NCBI GenBank assembly: GCA_903929065.1
Contig: CAIYTJ010000336.1
Location: 1-10,555, forward strand
Origin: an uncultured Bacteroidales bacterium
GTDB taxonomy: Bacteria > Bacteroidota > Bacteroidia > Bacteroidales > Paludibacteraceae
Length of the DNA stretch: 10,555 bases
Direction of reading: 5' to 3'
The first letter of the stretch is position 1; the number at the start of each line of letters is the position of its first letter. Both the position numbers and the translations under genes were made by a program. This document shows positions 1 through 6,726 of this stretch, piece by piece. Below the pieces are notes generated by a model. The model saw nothing but the letters and a program-made list of their open reading frames with translations, was not told where the DNA came from and did no database searches.

Positions 1-1
1 C

Positions 2-1546
2 CCACTGGTTGGAAATCATAAAATGATTGATTGTAAAAGATGTCATTTGGATTCCGTTTTATCAGTCGCAGGAAAAAAATGTATTAGTTGTCATTCTAAT
101 GTTCATAATAATATACTCGAAAATGATTGCGAATCGTGCCATAATTCTGAAACATGGAATAAAATCAGTTTTAATCATTCTACCACATCTTTTTCTTTAA
201 AGGGTCAGCATCAAAAAGTTAACTGTAATCAATGTCATACCCACGATTTCAACAATACTCCCACTGCCTGTATTAGTTGTCATTTAAGTGATAATGAGAA
301 AGCTACAAATCCAAATCATACGAACTTAAAATTTCCTTCGGAGTGTCAGAATTGCCATAATTCCGAAAGTTGGTCTGATACTAATTTCAATCATTCTCTC
401 TATACAAAATTCAAATTGACTGAAAAACATATGACTTTAACGTGTAAAAAATGTCATCCCGGGGATTTTCAGCAGACAGAAAGTAGTTGTATCAGTTGTC
501 ATTTATTAGCTTATCAGCTAACTAAAAACCCAAACCATGAATTAGCAGTATTATCAAAAGATTGTGAGCTATGTCATAACCAAACGTTATGGAAACCTTC
601 TATATTTAATCACAATTCAGGAACTTCATTTCCATTACATGGTGCTCATATAAAAGCTGATTGTTTAAAATGTCATATTTCAAATTTCGCAAAAACTCCT
701 ACCGCTTGCGTTAGTTGTCATCTTAAAGATTATTTAGCAACCAAAAATCCTGATCATGTTCAGGCTAAATTTTCTAAAGATTGCCAAAATTGCCATACAA
801 CAAGCGGACGTTCGCCATCAAAATTTGACCACAATACAGCAACAAACTTTCCATTGAAAAATAGTCACGTTGGTGTTGAATGCAAAATATGTCACACAAA
901 CGGATATAAAGGTCGCTCAACTTTATGTATCAGTTGCCACTTAATAGAATACAATAAAGTGATTTATCCAAATCATGTGGCTGCAAATTTTTCCAAAGAA
1001 TGCCAATTATGCCACAACGATAAAAAATGGGAACAATCAATATTCAATCATAATACTACAACAACATTTCCTTTAACAGGAAGTCATATTGGTATAGATT
1101 GCAGACAATGTCACACTACCGTTTTTTCGGGAACTTCTTCTGAATGTTATAGTTGTCATCAAAAAGATTATAATAATATGATTTCTTTATCTCACGAAAA
1201 AAGTAAGTTTCCCACTTCTTGTAAAAATTGTCATTCAACTACAGCGTGGAAAAAAACAAATTTCAATCACGATAGAGATAATTTTCCTATTTTTAGCAAA
1301 ACACACAAAGAAAAATGGATTACCTGTAATGATTGTCATTCAAATTTGAGTAATTTTATAGAGTTCTCCTGTATAAAATGTCATAAACATGCTGACAAAC
1401 AAGAATCAGACTCAGTTCATATTAAAGTAAATGACTATACATACACAGCTAAAAGTTGTCTTACCTGTCACCCAAAAGGCATCGTGCTGCCGCACAATTC
1501 CCGGCAAACCAAGCCGCTAGGTGTGGCAGCTAAGGTTAGCAATTAA
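2..1546 (+). CDS. Giant multiheme c-type cytochrome, 5'-truncated by the window edge
   Basis: This is the C-terminal 514 residues of a larger protein. The first ATG (23-25) is internal: codons 2-22 read PLVGNHK in frame, matching the FPLxGxH motif that opens each later repeat. I count 21 CxxCH heme-binding motifs in seven units of about 72 residues. Each unit has three motifs spaced roughly 15, 25 and 33 residues apart. Most units also carry three extra conserved His (GxH, NPxH, FNH), which could be distal ligands for bis-His hemes. Such proteins are matured by the cytochrome c machinery outside the inner membrane, so an exported electron-transfer role is inferred; donor and acceptor are unknown. 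No signal peptide is visible because the start is missing, and no T9SS tail is seen. The cytochrome-like sequence stops at CLTCHPKG; the last ~20 residues come from a GC-rich hairpin segment and look like read-through. Cytochrome identity is very likely, physiological role unknown. Confidence 0.93.
   Translation, partial: PLVGNHKMIDCKRCHLDSVLSVAGKKCISCHSNVHNNILENDCESCHNSETWNKISFNHSTTSFSLKGQHQKVNCNQCHTHDFNNTPTACISCHLSDNEKATNPNHTNLKFPSECQNCHNSESWSDTNFNHSLYTKFKLTEKHMTLTCKKCHPGDFQQTESSCISCHLLAYQLTKNPNHELAVLSKDCELCHNQTLWKPSIFNHNSGTSFPLHGAHIKADCLKCHISNFAKTPTACVSCHLKDYLATKNPDHVQAKFSKDCQNCHTTSGRSPSKFDHNTATNFPLKNSHVGVECKICHTNGYKGRSTLCISCHLIEYNKVIYPNHVAANFSKECQLCHNDKKWEQSIFNHNTTTTFPLTGSHIGIDCRQCHTTVFSGTSSECYSCHQKDYNNMISLSHEKSKFPTSCKNCHSTTAWKKTNFNHDRDNFPIFSKTHKEKWITCNDCHSNLSNFIEFSCIKCHKHADKQESDSVHIKVNDYTYTAKSCLTCHPKGIVLPHNSRQTKPLGVAAKVSN
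1486..1540. repeat. GC-rich hairpin segment forming the cytochrome's 3' end
   Basis: About 57% of 1479-1543 is G+C, well above the AT-rich cytochrome gene before it. Three nested or adjacent palindromes are visible: GCTGCC (1486-1491) pairs with GGCAGC (1525-1530); inside it CGGC (1502-1505) pairs with GCCG (1513-1516) around a 7-base loop; and GCTAA-GG-TTAGC spans 1529-1540. There is no T-tract, so it is not a canonical intrinsic terminator. It may be a REP-like or mobile-element remnant that joined the gene's 3' end and supplied a new stop codon at 1544-1546. I do not recognise the family. Confidence 0.5.
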
Positions 1547-1607
1547 AACAAGAAAGAAAACTAATACAATGCAGGTTAAACAGGTTTTATTAGTCCTCTG
1601 TTGATCG

Positions 1608-1749
1608 TAGCGTGTAATTATTCAGCGTAGTCTCCAGACTACGTAGTGGAAAAATATAAGAAACCCTTCCCCCGATAAATCGGGTACTTCCCTTAAAAAG
1701 GGAAGAGCTTTGGGCAAGGAAATTTGATATATAAATATAGAAGATTTTA
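1608..1749 (+). repeat. Dispersed palindromic repeat, copy A
   Basis: This non-coding stretch matches 9554-9705 along most of its length. Both start with TAGCGTGTAA, contain TAAGAAACC, a hairpin, CCCTTAAAAAGGG and GATATATAAA, and end near AGAAGATTT. Copy A has three hairpins: CGTAGTCT-CC-AGACTACG (1626-1643), CCCGAT-AA-ATCGGG (1671-1684) and CTTCCCTT-AAA-AAGGGAAG (1687-1705). Short frames running antisense through it are not credible genes. Similar CCCTTAAAAAGGG-type intergenic repeats are familiar from Bacteroidota genomes, but I cannot name this family. Confidence 0.75.
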
Positions 1750-1806
1750 AAAGTTTCAGGAATTGCATCGGGTGTTTATATGTAAATAAACTTATACTTA
1801 GCAGTT

Positions 1807-1846
1807 GTCCCCTTTTTAAGGGGACGAGCGAAGCGGAGGGGTTTAA
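1807..1846 (-). repeat. Inverted partial copy of the palindromic repeat
   Basis: Read on the minus strand this gives AAACCCCTCC, a short GC-rich stretch, then GTCCCCTT-AAA-AAGGGGAC. That is the same order, and the same 8-bp stem with 3-base loop, as 1661-1705 of copy A. The two therefore face each other, and 1661-1846 has imperfect terminal inverted repeats (AAACCC[T/C]TCC), like a small non-autonomous element of about 185 bases. No transposase and no clear target-site duplication were seen. The rest of the 1547-1967 intergenic stretch shows nothing else I can support; I found no convincing promoter for the downstream deacetylase gene. Confidence 0.6.
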
Positions 1847-1967
1847 AAAAATCATTCAACAATCTCACCCTCGCTCGCGCACAATTGCATGGGAAAACAA
1901 ATAAATAATAAAATTTATGCCACACAAAAAATCGTGGTTCAGACAAAATAATCAAAAACCAAATCAT

Positions 1968-2729
1968 ATGAATCGTCGTATTTCAAGTCTTTTATTTATT
2001 TTAGGTATAGTAGTCATTAGTCAGTCCTGTAAAACAGACAAGCCGAAAGAGGCCGCTCTTCCTCAGAAGCAATATATGTATCTTACTTTTGATGACGGAC
2101 CTTTGGACGGCAGTCAGGATGTTGATAGTATTATTTTGGCAGAGAAGATAAAAATCAGTGTGTTTCTGGTTGGTTCGGAAGTAGTTGGCGACAGGGAAAT
2201 GGAGACGTATTATAAATATTACGAAGAGAATCCGTATATCGAGGAGTACAATCATAGTTTTACACATGGTAACGATCAATATAATGTGTTCTACGGCAAT
2301 CCGCATAAAGCAACCGAGGATTTTATGAAGAATCAGAAATTTCTGAAGATTCAGTTTAAGATCATACGCATGCCGGCCTGCAATACCTGGCGTATTAATA
2401 ACAAGAAACAAGATGATTGTGAAATTAATGCAGTGGCTACAGCCGATAGTCTGGCTGCACGGGGATTTAAGGTTTTTGGCTGGGATGTAGAGTGGCAGCA
2501 TCATGATGAAGATGGTACTCCGGTACAAAGTGTTGATGAAATGTACAGGCAAATTATGCAACAGTTGAATTCGGAAAAAACATTTACGAAAAACAATATC
2601 GTTATCCTGTTGCACGATGAAATGTTTCAACGTCGTTGGGAAGAAAGTGACCTGAAACAATTAATTGACCGCCTGCGAAAAGATAAAAATATCGTCTTCG
2701 AACAACTGAGGTTTTACCCTCAGGATTAA
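1968..2729 (+). CDS. NodB-type polysaccharide deacetylase-like lipoprotein
   Basis: A 253-residue predicted lipoprotein. I start it at ATG 1968 rather than the in-frame ATG 1917 because the signal peptide MNRRISSLLFILGIVVISQS followed by Cys21 begins there. The NodB-homology motifs of carbohydrate esterase family 4 are present in order: TFDDGP (40-45, catalytic and metal Asp), HSFTH (96-100, metal His pair), RMP (134-136), GWDVEW (171-176) and LLHD (214-217, catalytic His). Family knowledge predicts metal-dependent removal of N- or O-acetyl groups from a glycan such as peptidoglycan or an exopolysaccharide, probably at the cell envelope. The domain is compact, with no extra binding module, so the substrate is open. 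The gene stands alone between repeat-rich intergenic stretches and ends before a strong terminator, so it is probably monocistronic. Activity is inferred from intact motifs. Confidence 0.88.
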   Translation: MNRRISSLLFILGIVVISQSCKTDKPKEAALPQKQYMYLTFDDGPLDGSQDVDSIILAEKIKISVFLVGSEVVGDREMETYYKYYEENPYIEEYNHSFTHGNDQYNVFYGNPHKATEDFMKNQKFLKIQFKIIRMPACNTWRINNKKQDDCEINAVATADSLAARGFKVFGWDVEWQHHDEDGTPVQSVDEMYRQIMQQLNSEKTFTKNNIVILLHDEMFQRRWEESDLKQLIDRLRKDKNIVFEQLRFYPQD

Positions 2730-2751
2730 AAACAGTATTTTAAAAAATAAT

Positions 2752-2797
2752 CCACCTCCTTCTCGTTTGCAAAGAGGAGGAGAATGAGTGGGTTTAA
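2752..2797. repeat. Intergenic hairpin repeat after the deacetylase gene
   Basis: A pyrimidine-rich arm (CCACCTCCTTCTC, 2752-2764) faces a purine-rich arm (GAGGAGGAG, 2774-2782, then GTGG, 2788-2791), giving an imperfect stem of about 40 bases in all. It ends in GGGTTTAAAAAA, as does the inverted copy near 1840-1850, so it may belong to the same family. It sits just upstream of the terminator and is not itself followed by a T-tract. Confidence 0.5.
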
Positions 2798-2814
2798 AAA
2801 ATAAAGTGCAATAT

Positions 2815-2849
2815 AAACCGTCAGGACATTATAGTTCTGACGGTTTTTT
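2815..2849 (+). terminator. Rho-independent terminator
   Basis: AAACCGTCAG (2815-2824) pairs perfectly with CTGACGGTTT (2837-2846), and the stem extends inward by a G-U, an A-T and a C-G pair to a six-base loop. Six T residues (2844-2849) overlap and follow the 3' arm. It lies 85 bases after the deacetylase stop and separates that gene from the surface-protein operon. Confidence 0.9.
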
Positions 2850-2910
2850 ATGCACGAAAACGCAGTACAAACAACCTTTGTAAATTTGTATAAAAAAGTT
2901 GGAAAAAGGA

Positions 2911-2941
2911 TTGGTGGTGTTAATGTTATTTTTTACCTTTG
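2911..2941 (+). promoter_or_regulatory. Candidate Bacteroidota-type promoter for the surface-protein operon
   Basis: TACCTTTG at 2934-2941 fits the Bacteroidota -7 box TAnnTTTG. TTG at 2911-2913 lies 20 bases upstream, a suitable distance for the -33 element. This predicts a start near 2948 and a leader of about 120 bases before ATG 3070. A second -7-like box, TAAATTTG (2881-2888), has no clear -33 partner. Assigned by consensus and position only. Confidence 0.45.
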
Positions 2942-2989
2942 GGGCGGAAAAATAAAAACGAATAACGAAGCAGATTTTAAACATTGCAA

Positions 2990-3011
2990 AACATACAGTA
3001 AACATACAGTA
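2990..3011 (+). repeat. Perfect 11-base tandem direct repeat in the leader
   Basis: AACATACAGTA occurs twice head to tail (2990-3000 and 3001-3011), and the pair is flanked by ATTGCA on both sides (2983-2988 and 3015-3020). It falls in the predicted untranslated leader of the repeat-protein gene, downstream of the candidate promoter. It could be a regulator site, a leader element or simple slippage. Confidence 0.55.
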
Positions 3012-3069
3012 GAGATTGCAGTCATGCGCAAATGTGCAAAAACGAAATTTACAGACAACTAAAAACAAT

Positions 3070-6000
3070 ATGAAAAGAATTCCAATTTTGCTATTTTTTT
3101 GCTTATTCCTTTTTATTACGGGACAAGCACAAGTTTCTAAGACCATCAATGTAACAACTCCCGGGACATTATCAACATTACTTACTTCAACTGAACTTAG
3201 TACGGTTACAAACCTAACCGTAACAGGCAATATTGATGCAAGGGATTTTAAGACGATGAAAGATAAAATGCCAAAGTTAGCAAATATAGATATTAGTACA
3301 GTAATTATTAGTTATTATAAAGGGTACCAAGGCACCGAAGGATATTCTGACCAGGAATCAAGCGGATTAATAGAATATGCGGCAAACGAAATTCCAAAAT
3401 ATGCATTTTTTATATATTATTCATGGCCATCGGCTGGTAAAACTAACATAAAATCAATCAGTCTACCAAGTTCAATTACGTCTGTAGGTGAGAATGCTTT
3501 TGCAATGTGTACAGGGTTATCCGGTTCATTAAAGATTCCTTCATCAGTTGTAAATATCGCTCCGGGTGCTTTTTTATATTGTACCGGATATACCGGATCA
3601 TTGATTATTCCTTCCTCAGTAGATACTATTGGAAATCAAGCATTTTCAGGGTGTAGTGGTTTCACCGGATCGTTAATCATTCCTTCAACTGTAAAGGTGG
3701 TTAATGATAATGCATTTCGATATTGTACAGGATTTAATGGAACACTTTCACTCTCAGACTCATTAACATATATTGGTGAAAGTGCTTTCAGTGAATGTTC
3801 CGGTCTTAAAGGATCTGTTACAATTCCAAAGTCAATAATAACAATTGGTGGAAGTGCATTTGCAAATTGTTCCGGATTTAATGGGTCATTAACGCTTGGT
3901 GCTTCTGTCAGAACTATTGGTGGAGGTGCATTTATGAACTGCTCCGGACTGAAAGGAACTTTATCCATTCCATCATCTGTAAGTACTATTGGAGGTAGTG
4001 CATTTAGTGGTTGTTCCGGATTTACAGGTTCACTAATTATTCCGTCATCTGTTACAACAGTAGGAGAACAAGCATTTCAGGGTTGTTCAGGTTTCAATGG
4101 ATCTTTGACTTTATCTTCATTAGTGACTGCCATCGAGGCGTCAACTTTTGATGGTTGTATCGGTTTAACCGGATCAATTAGTATTCCAGCTTCTACGACT
4201 ATTATAAGGTACGGTGCATTCAAAAACTGTAAAGGGTTTAACGGATCTTTGACAATTCCTTCTTCTGTAAGTTGGATTGAAAGTTATGCATTTTCTGGTT
4301 GTAGTGGTTTAACCGGATCATTGACATTACCAACTTCAGTTCATACAATTAATGATCATGCATTTTTTGGTTGTAGCGGTTTTAATGGAAATTTAATTTT
4401 ACCCCCTACACTATATTCAATAAATACTGCAGCTTTCACGGGCTGTAGTGGTTTTACTGGATCATTAAAAATACCTGAATTTGAGATTGAATATGGAGCT
4501 TTGATTGGAGATTCTGCCTTTGCAGGATGTAAGAGTTTTAATGGCACGTTAAGTTTACCCAAAACAATTCCTTATCCGATAGGAAACGCTGCCTTCTCAG
4601 GTTGCAGTGGTTTTACCGGGTCACTGATAATTCCTACGGCTGCCAAATCCATTGGAATATCTGCCTTCTCAGGTTGCAGTGGTTTTAATGGATCATTGTC
4701 TGTTTCTTCTTCAATTGCCACAATAAGTAATAATGCATTTAAAGATTGTATCGGTTTAAATGAAACACTTACCATACCTGCATCTGTTACGTCAATTGGC
4801 AGTAATGCCTTTATGAATTGTAGTAACTTAACAAGAATTAATGCATATGGGAATAATCCATCAGGTATAACGTTGGGAACTACTGTTTTTTCGGGAATCC
4901 CCAAAACATCCTGTAGTTTATTTGTCCCGGTTACAAAGAAATCGTTATATGCAGTTGCTGCACAATGGAAAGATTTTATTACTATCTCCGAAGGTATTCC
5001 CACCACGGTAACAACGGGTACCATTAACAGTGTATATTCTACGAATCCAACCGGGAATGGAAATATTACAAATATTGACCCTAACGACTTAACTCATTAC
5101 GGTGTTGTATGGAGCACGACTTCAAATCCCACCATTGATCTTACAACCAAAAAAGAACAGGGAACGGCAACAGCTACAGGCCCGTTTACGTATTCATTAT
5201 CAGGATTAACTGCTAATACAACCTATTTTGTAAAAGCTTATGCTACTAACAGTTCTGGAACAAGTTATGGAGAACAAACTACGTTTACTACCCCAACACC
5301 GGTTCTTCCATCACCTTCTGCAATTTCTTTAACTGGTTTTAAAACAGCAAAAGGAGTTGCTTCTGCAATTCAAACTTTTACAATAGGTGGAACTGAATTA
5401 GCTTCTAATTTAGTTATTACTGCTCCGGCAGGTTTTGAAATTCAACAGTTGGGAGCAAGTTATTTTGTACCAACTATGTCATTAATTCCGGTTTCGGGAG
5501 TTGTTGCAAATAGAACTATTGCAGTAAGAATAGCAGCCTCAGCACAATCTACAGGAAAAATCTCAAGCAATATAGTATGTTCTACTGCATGGGCTGCAGA
5601 TCAACTTATTGCTGTTTCAGGTGAAATTACACAAAAGCAATTAACTGTTACTAATCCAACTATAGTAACTAACAAGATGGTTGATGGTAACACAAATGCA
5701 GTTGTTACAATAGCAGGAACGTTGCAAGGCGTTGATGCTGTTGATGCAGGCAATGTGGGTGTATCAGCCTCAGCTACTTATGATAATGCAAACGTAGGAA
5801 CCAATAAAACTATTACGGTAGTTTTTACACTTACTGGTAGTGCAAAGGATAAATATCTTGCTCCGGTAAACTATGTGATTACCAATGCGAAAATTTCAGA
5901 TTATATTACTCTAAGTCCATTATCTACACCATCACCTGGTTGTGAAGGTTCCACCATGGATTTACCTTTTACATTACTGACCGGAACACCAACGCAGTAT

Positions 6001-6684
6001 AAAATAACATTTAATGCTGCAGCATTGAGTGCAGGTATGAAGAATGTTGCCTATATGGATCTGTCAAATGCAAATGCAGGCGGCGTTTTGACATTTTCTG
6101 TTCCTAACAATACGAAAGATGGAATATATCAGGGAACTGTAAAAATGAAAAATGAATTATACATTGAAAGTATTGATTATCCGTTTACGTTTACTATAAA
6201 TGTTTCTGCAGACTATATCCGTACTAAATTCAATGATATTATTCTTTTTGATAACTCTGAAAAACGGTTTACAGGTTATCAATGGTATATTAATGGCATT
6301 GAAATACCGGGTGCTACCAAACAGTTTTATTCTTCCCCTATTGGTTTGATTGGCAATTATTCGCTCAAACTTACAACAACAGATGGCAAAACTTTATATA
6401 CTTGCCCTAAAGTTTTGAACTTATTTTCTGTAAAGGCACAAGTTAGTACATTCCCTAATCCGGTAAAAGAGAACGAAAACTATACTGTTCAGGTAACAGG
6501 TTTGAATGAAGATCAATTGAAAGATGCTGAATTATCCGTTTTTAATATGCAGGGCATTTGTGTTTATAAATCAAGAATTACCGGAAATGTAAATAACCTG
6601 AATCTCCCTGTAAATGGAGCTTATGTCGGACATTTAACTGCAACTGGTATTGATAATGTTTTCAAAATAATTGTAGTAAAATAA
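3070..6684 (+). CDS. Secreted BspA-like leucine-rich repeat protein with T9SS sorting tail
   Basis: A 1204-residue surface or secreted protein. I choose ATG 3070 because the signal peptide MKRIPILLFFCLFLFITGQA begins there; the in-frame ATG at 3016 adds only an unlikely leader. Order: an N-terminal region (~22-142); 19 BspA/LRR_5-type repeats of mostly 24 residues (143-597, consensus AFSGCSGFTGSLIIPSSVTT-IG); a capping segment ending near 642; an FN3-like domain (~644-742, with GVVWSTTSNPT and LTANTTYFVKAYATN); an Ig-like module (~747-855, TAPAGFEI); a YDG-like module (~856-948); a region of unclear fold (~949-1117); and a T9SS type A C-terminal domain (~1125-1204), with FPNPV and a KIIVVK end. 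The tail predicts passage through the type IX system and surface attachment or release. BspA-like repeats are known in adhesion and host or matrix binding; the ligand here is unknown. No enzymatic domain is visible. It is followed 42 bases later by a beta-barrel gene, probably in one operon. Confidence 0.93.
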   Translation: MKRIPILLFFCLFLFITGQAQVSKTINVTTPGTLSTLLTSTELSTVTNLTVTGNIDARDFKTMKDKMPKLANIDISTVIISYYKGYQGTEGYSDQESSGLIEYAANEIPKYAFFIYYSWPSAGKTNIKSISLPSSITSVGENAFAMCTGLSGSLKIPSSVVNIAPGAFLYCTGYTGSLIIPSSVDTIGNQAFSGCSGFTGSLIIPSTVKVVNDNAFRYCTGFNGTLSLSDSLTYIGESAFSECSGLKGSVTIPKSIITIGGSAFANCSGFNGSLTLGASVRTIGGGAFMNCSGLKGTLSIPSSVSTIGGSAFSGCSGFTGSLIIPSSVTTVGEQAFQGCSGFNGSLTLSSLVTAIEASTFDGCIGLTGSISIPASTTIIRYGAFKNCKGFNGSLTIPSSVSWIESYAFSGCSGLTGSLTLPTSVHTINDHAFFGCSGFNGNLILPPTLYSINTAAFTGCSGFTGSLKIPEFEIEYGALIGDSAFAGCKSFNGTLSLPKTIPYPIGNAAFSGCSGFTGSLIIPTAAKSIGISAFSGCSGFNGSLSVSSSIATISNNAFKDCIGLNETLTIPASVTSIGSNAFMNCSNLTRINAYGNNPSGITLGTTVFSGIPKTSCSLFVPVTKKSLYAVAAQWKDFITISEGIPTTVTTGTINSVYSTNPTGNGNITNIDPNDLTHYGVVWSTTSNPTIDLTTKKEQGTATATGPFTYSLSGLTANTTYFVKAYATNSSGTSYGEQTTFTTPTPVLPSPSAISLTGFKTAKGVASAIQTFTIGGTELASNLVITAPAGFEIQQLGASYFVPTMSLIPVSGVVANRTIAVRIAASAQSTGKISSNIVCSTAWAADQLIAVSGEITQKQLTVTNPTIVTNKMVDGNTNAVVTIAGTLQGVDAVDAGNVGVSASATYDNANVGTNKTITVVFTLTGSAKDKYLAPVNYVITNAKISDYITLSPLSTPSPGCEGSTMDLPFTLLTGTPTQYKITFNAAALSAGMKNVAYMDLSNANAGGVLTFSVPNNTKDGIYQGTVKMKNELYIESIDYPFTFTINVSADYIRTKFNDIILFDNSEKRFTGYQWYINGIEIPGATKQFYSSPIGLIGNYSLKLTTTDGKTLYTCPKVLNLFSVKAQVSTFPNPVKENENYTVQVTGLNEDQLKDAELSVFNMQGICVYKSRITGNVNNLNLPVNGAYVGHLTATGIDNVFKIIVVK
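3496..4860 (+). repeat. 72-base coding tandem repeats of the leucine-rich region
   Basis: Nineteen tandem units encode AF-x2-C-(S/T)-G-(F/L)-(T/N/K)-G-(S/T)-(L/V)-type repeats; the last is partial. Nearly all are exactly 72 bases; unit 14 (28 codons) and unit 15 (25 codons) carry small insertions. Most units have diverged at the DNA level, but units 16 and 17 share an identical 27-base run (4589-4615 and 4661-4687) exactly 72 bases apart. These are protein-coding repeats, not CRISPR: there are no unique spacers between conserved repeats and the frame is open throughout. Confidence 0.9.
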
Positions 6685-6726
6685 GACTCATAAAAAACTC
6701 ATTCAGTTATTCCAACAATAAAAAAT

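Noticed and set aside
1622..1967. Two minus-strand open frames between the cytochrome and deacetylase genes.
   Set aside because: They run through the palindromic repeats and have no domain, signal or start context.
2001..2660. A 219-codon minus-strand open frame antisense to the deacetylase gene.
   Set aside because: The + strand encodes all NodB motifs in order; the antisense frame is a shadow with no coherent domain.
2850..3062. A 70-codon + strand open frame between the terminator and the repeat-protein gene.
   Set aside because: It covers the candidate promoter and leader, starts inside the terminator's T-tract, lacks a recognisable domain or signal, and overlaps the alternative upstream start of the next gene in another frame.
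3496..4860. Regular 72-base periodicity that might suggest a CRISPR array.
   Set aside because: The repeats are contiguous, diverged, coding and without variable spacers.
3636..5024. Several minus-strand open frames antisense to the leucine-rich repeats, with repeated KPLQPEKA-like peptides.
   Set aside because: Their periodicity simply mirrors the 72-base coding repeats on the + strand.
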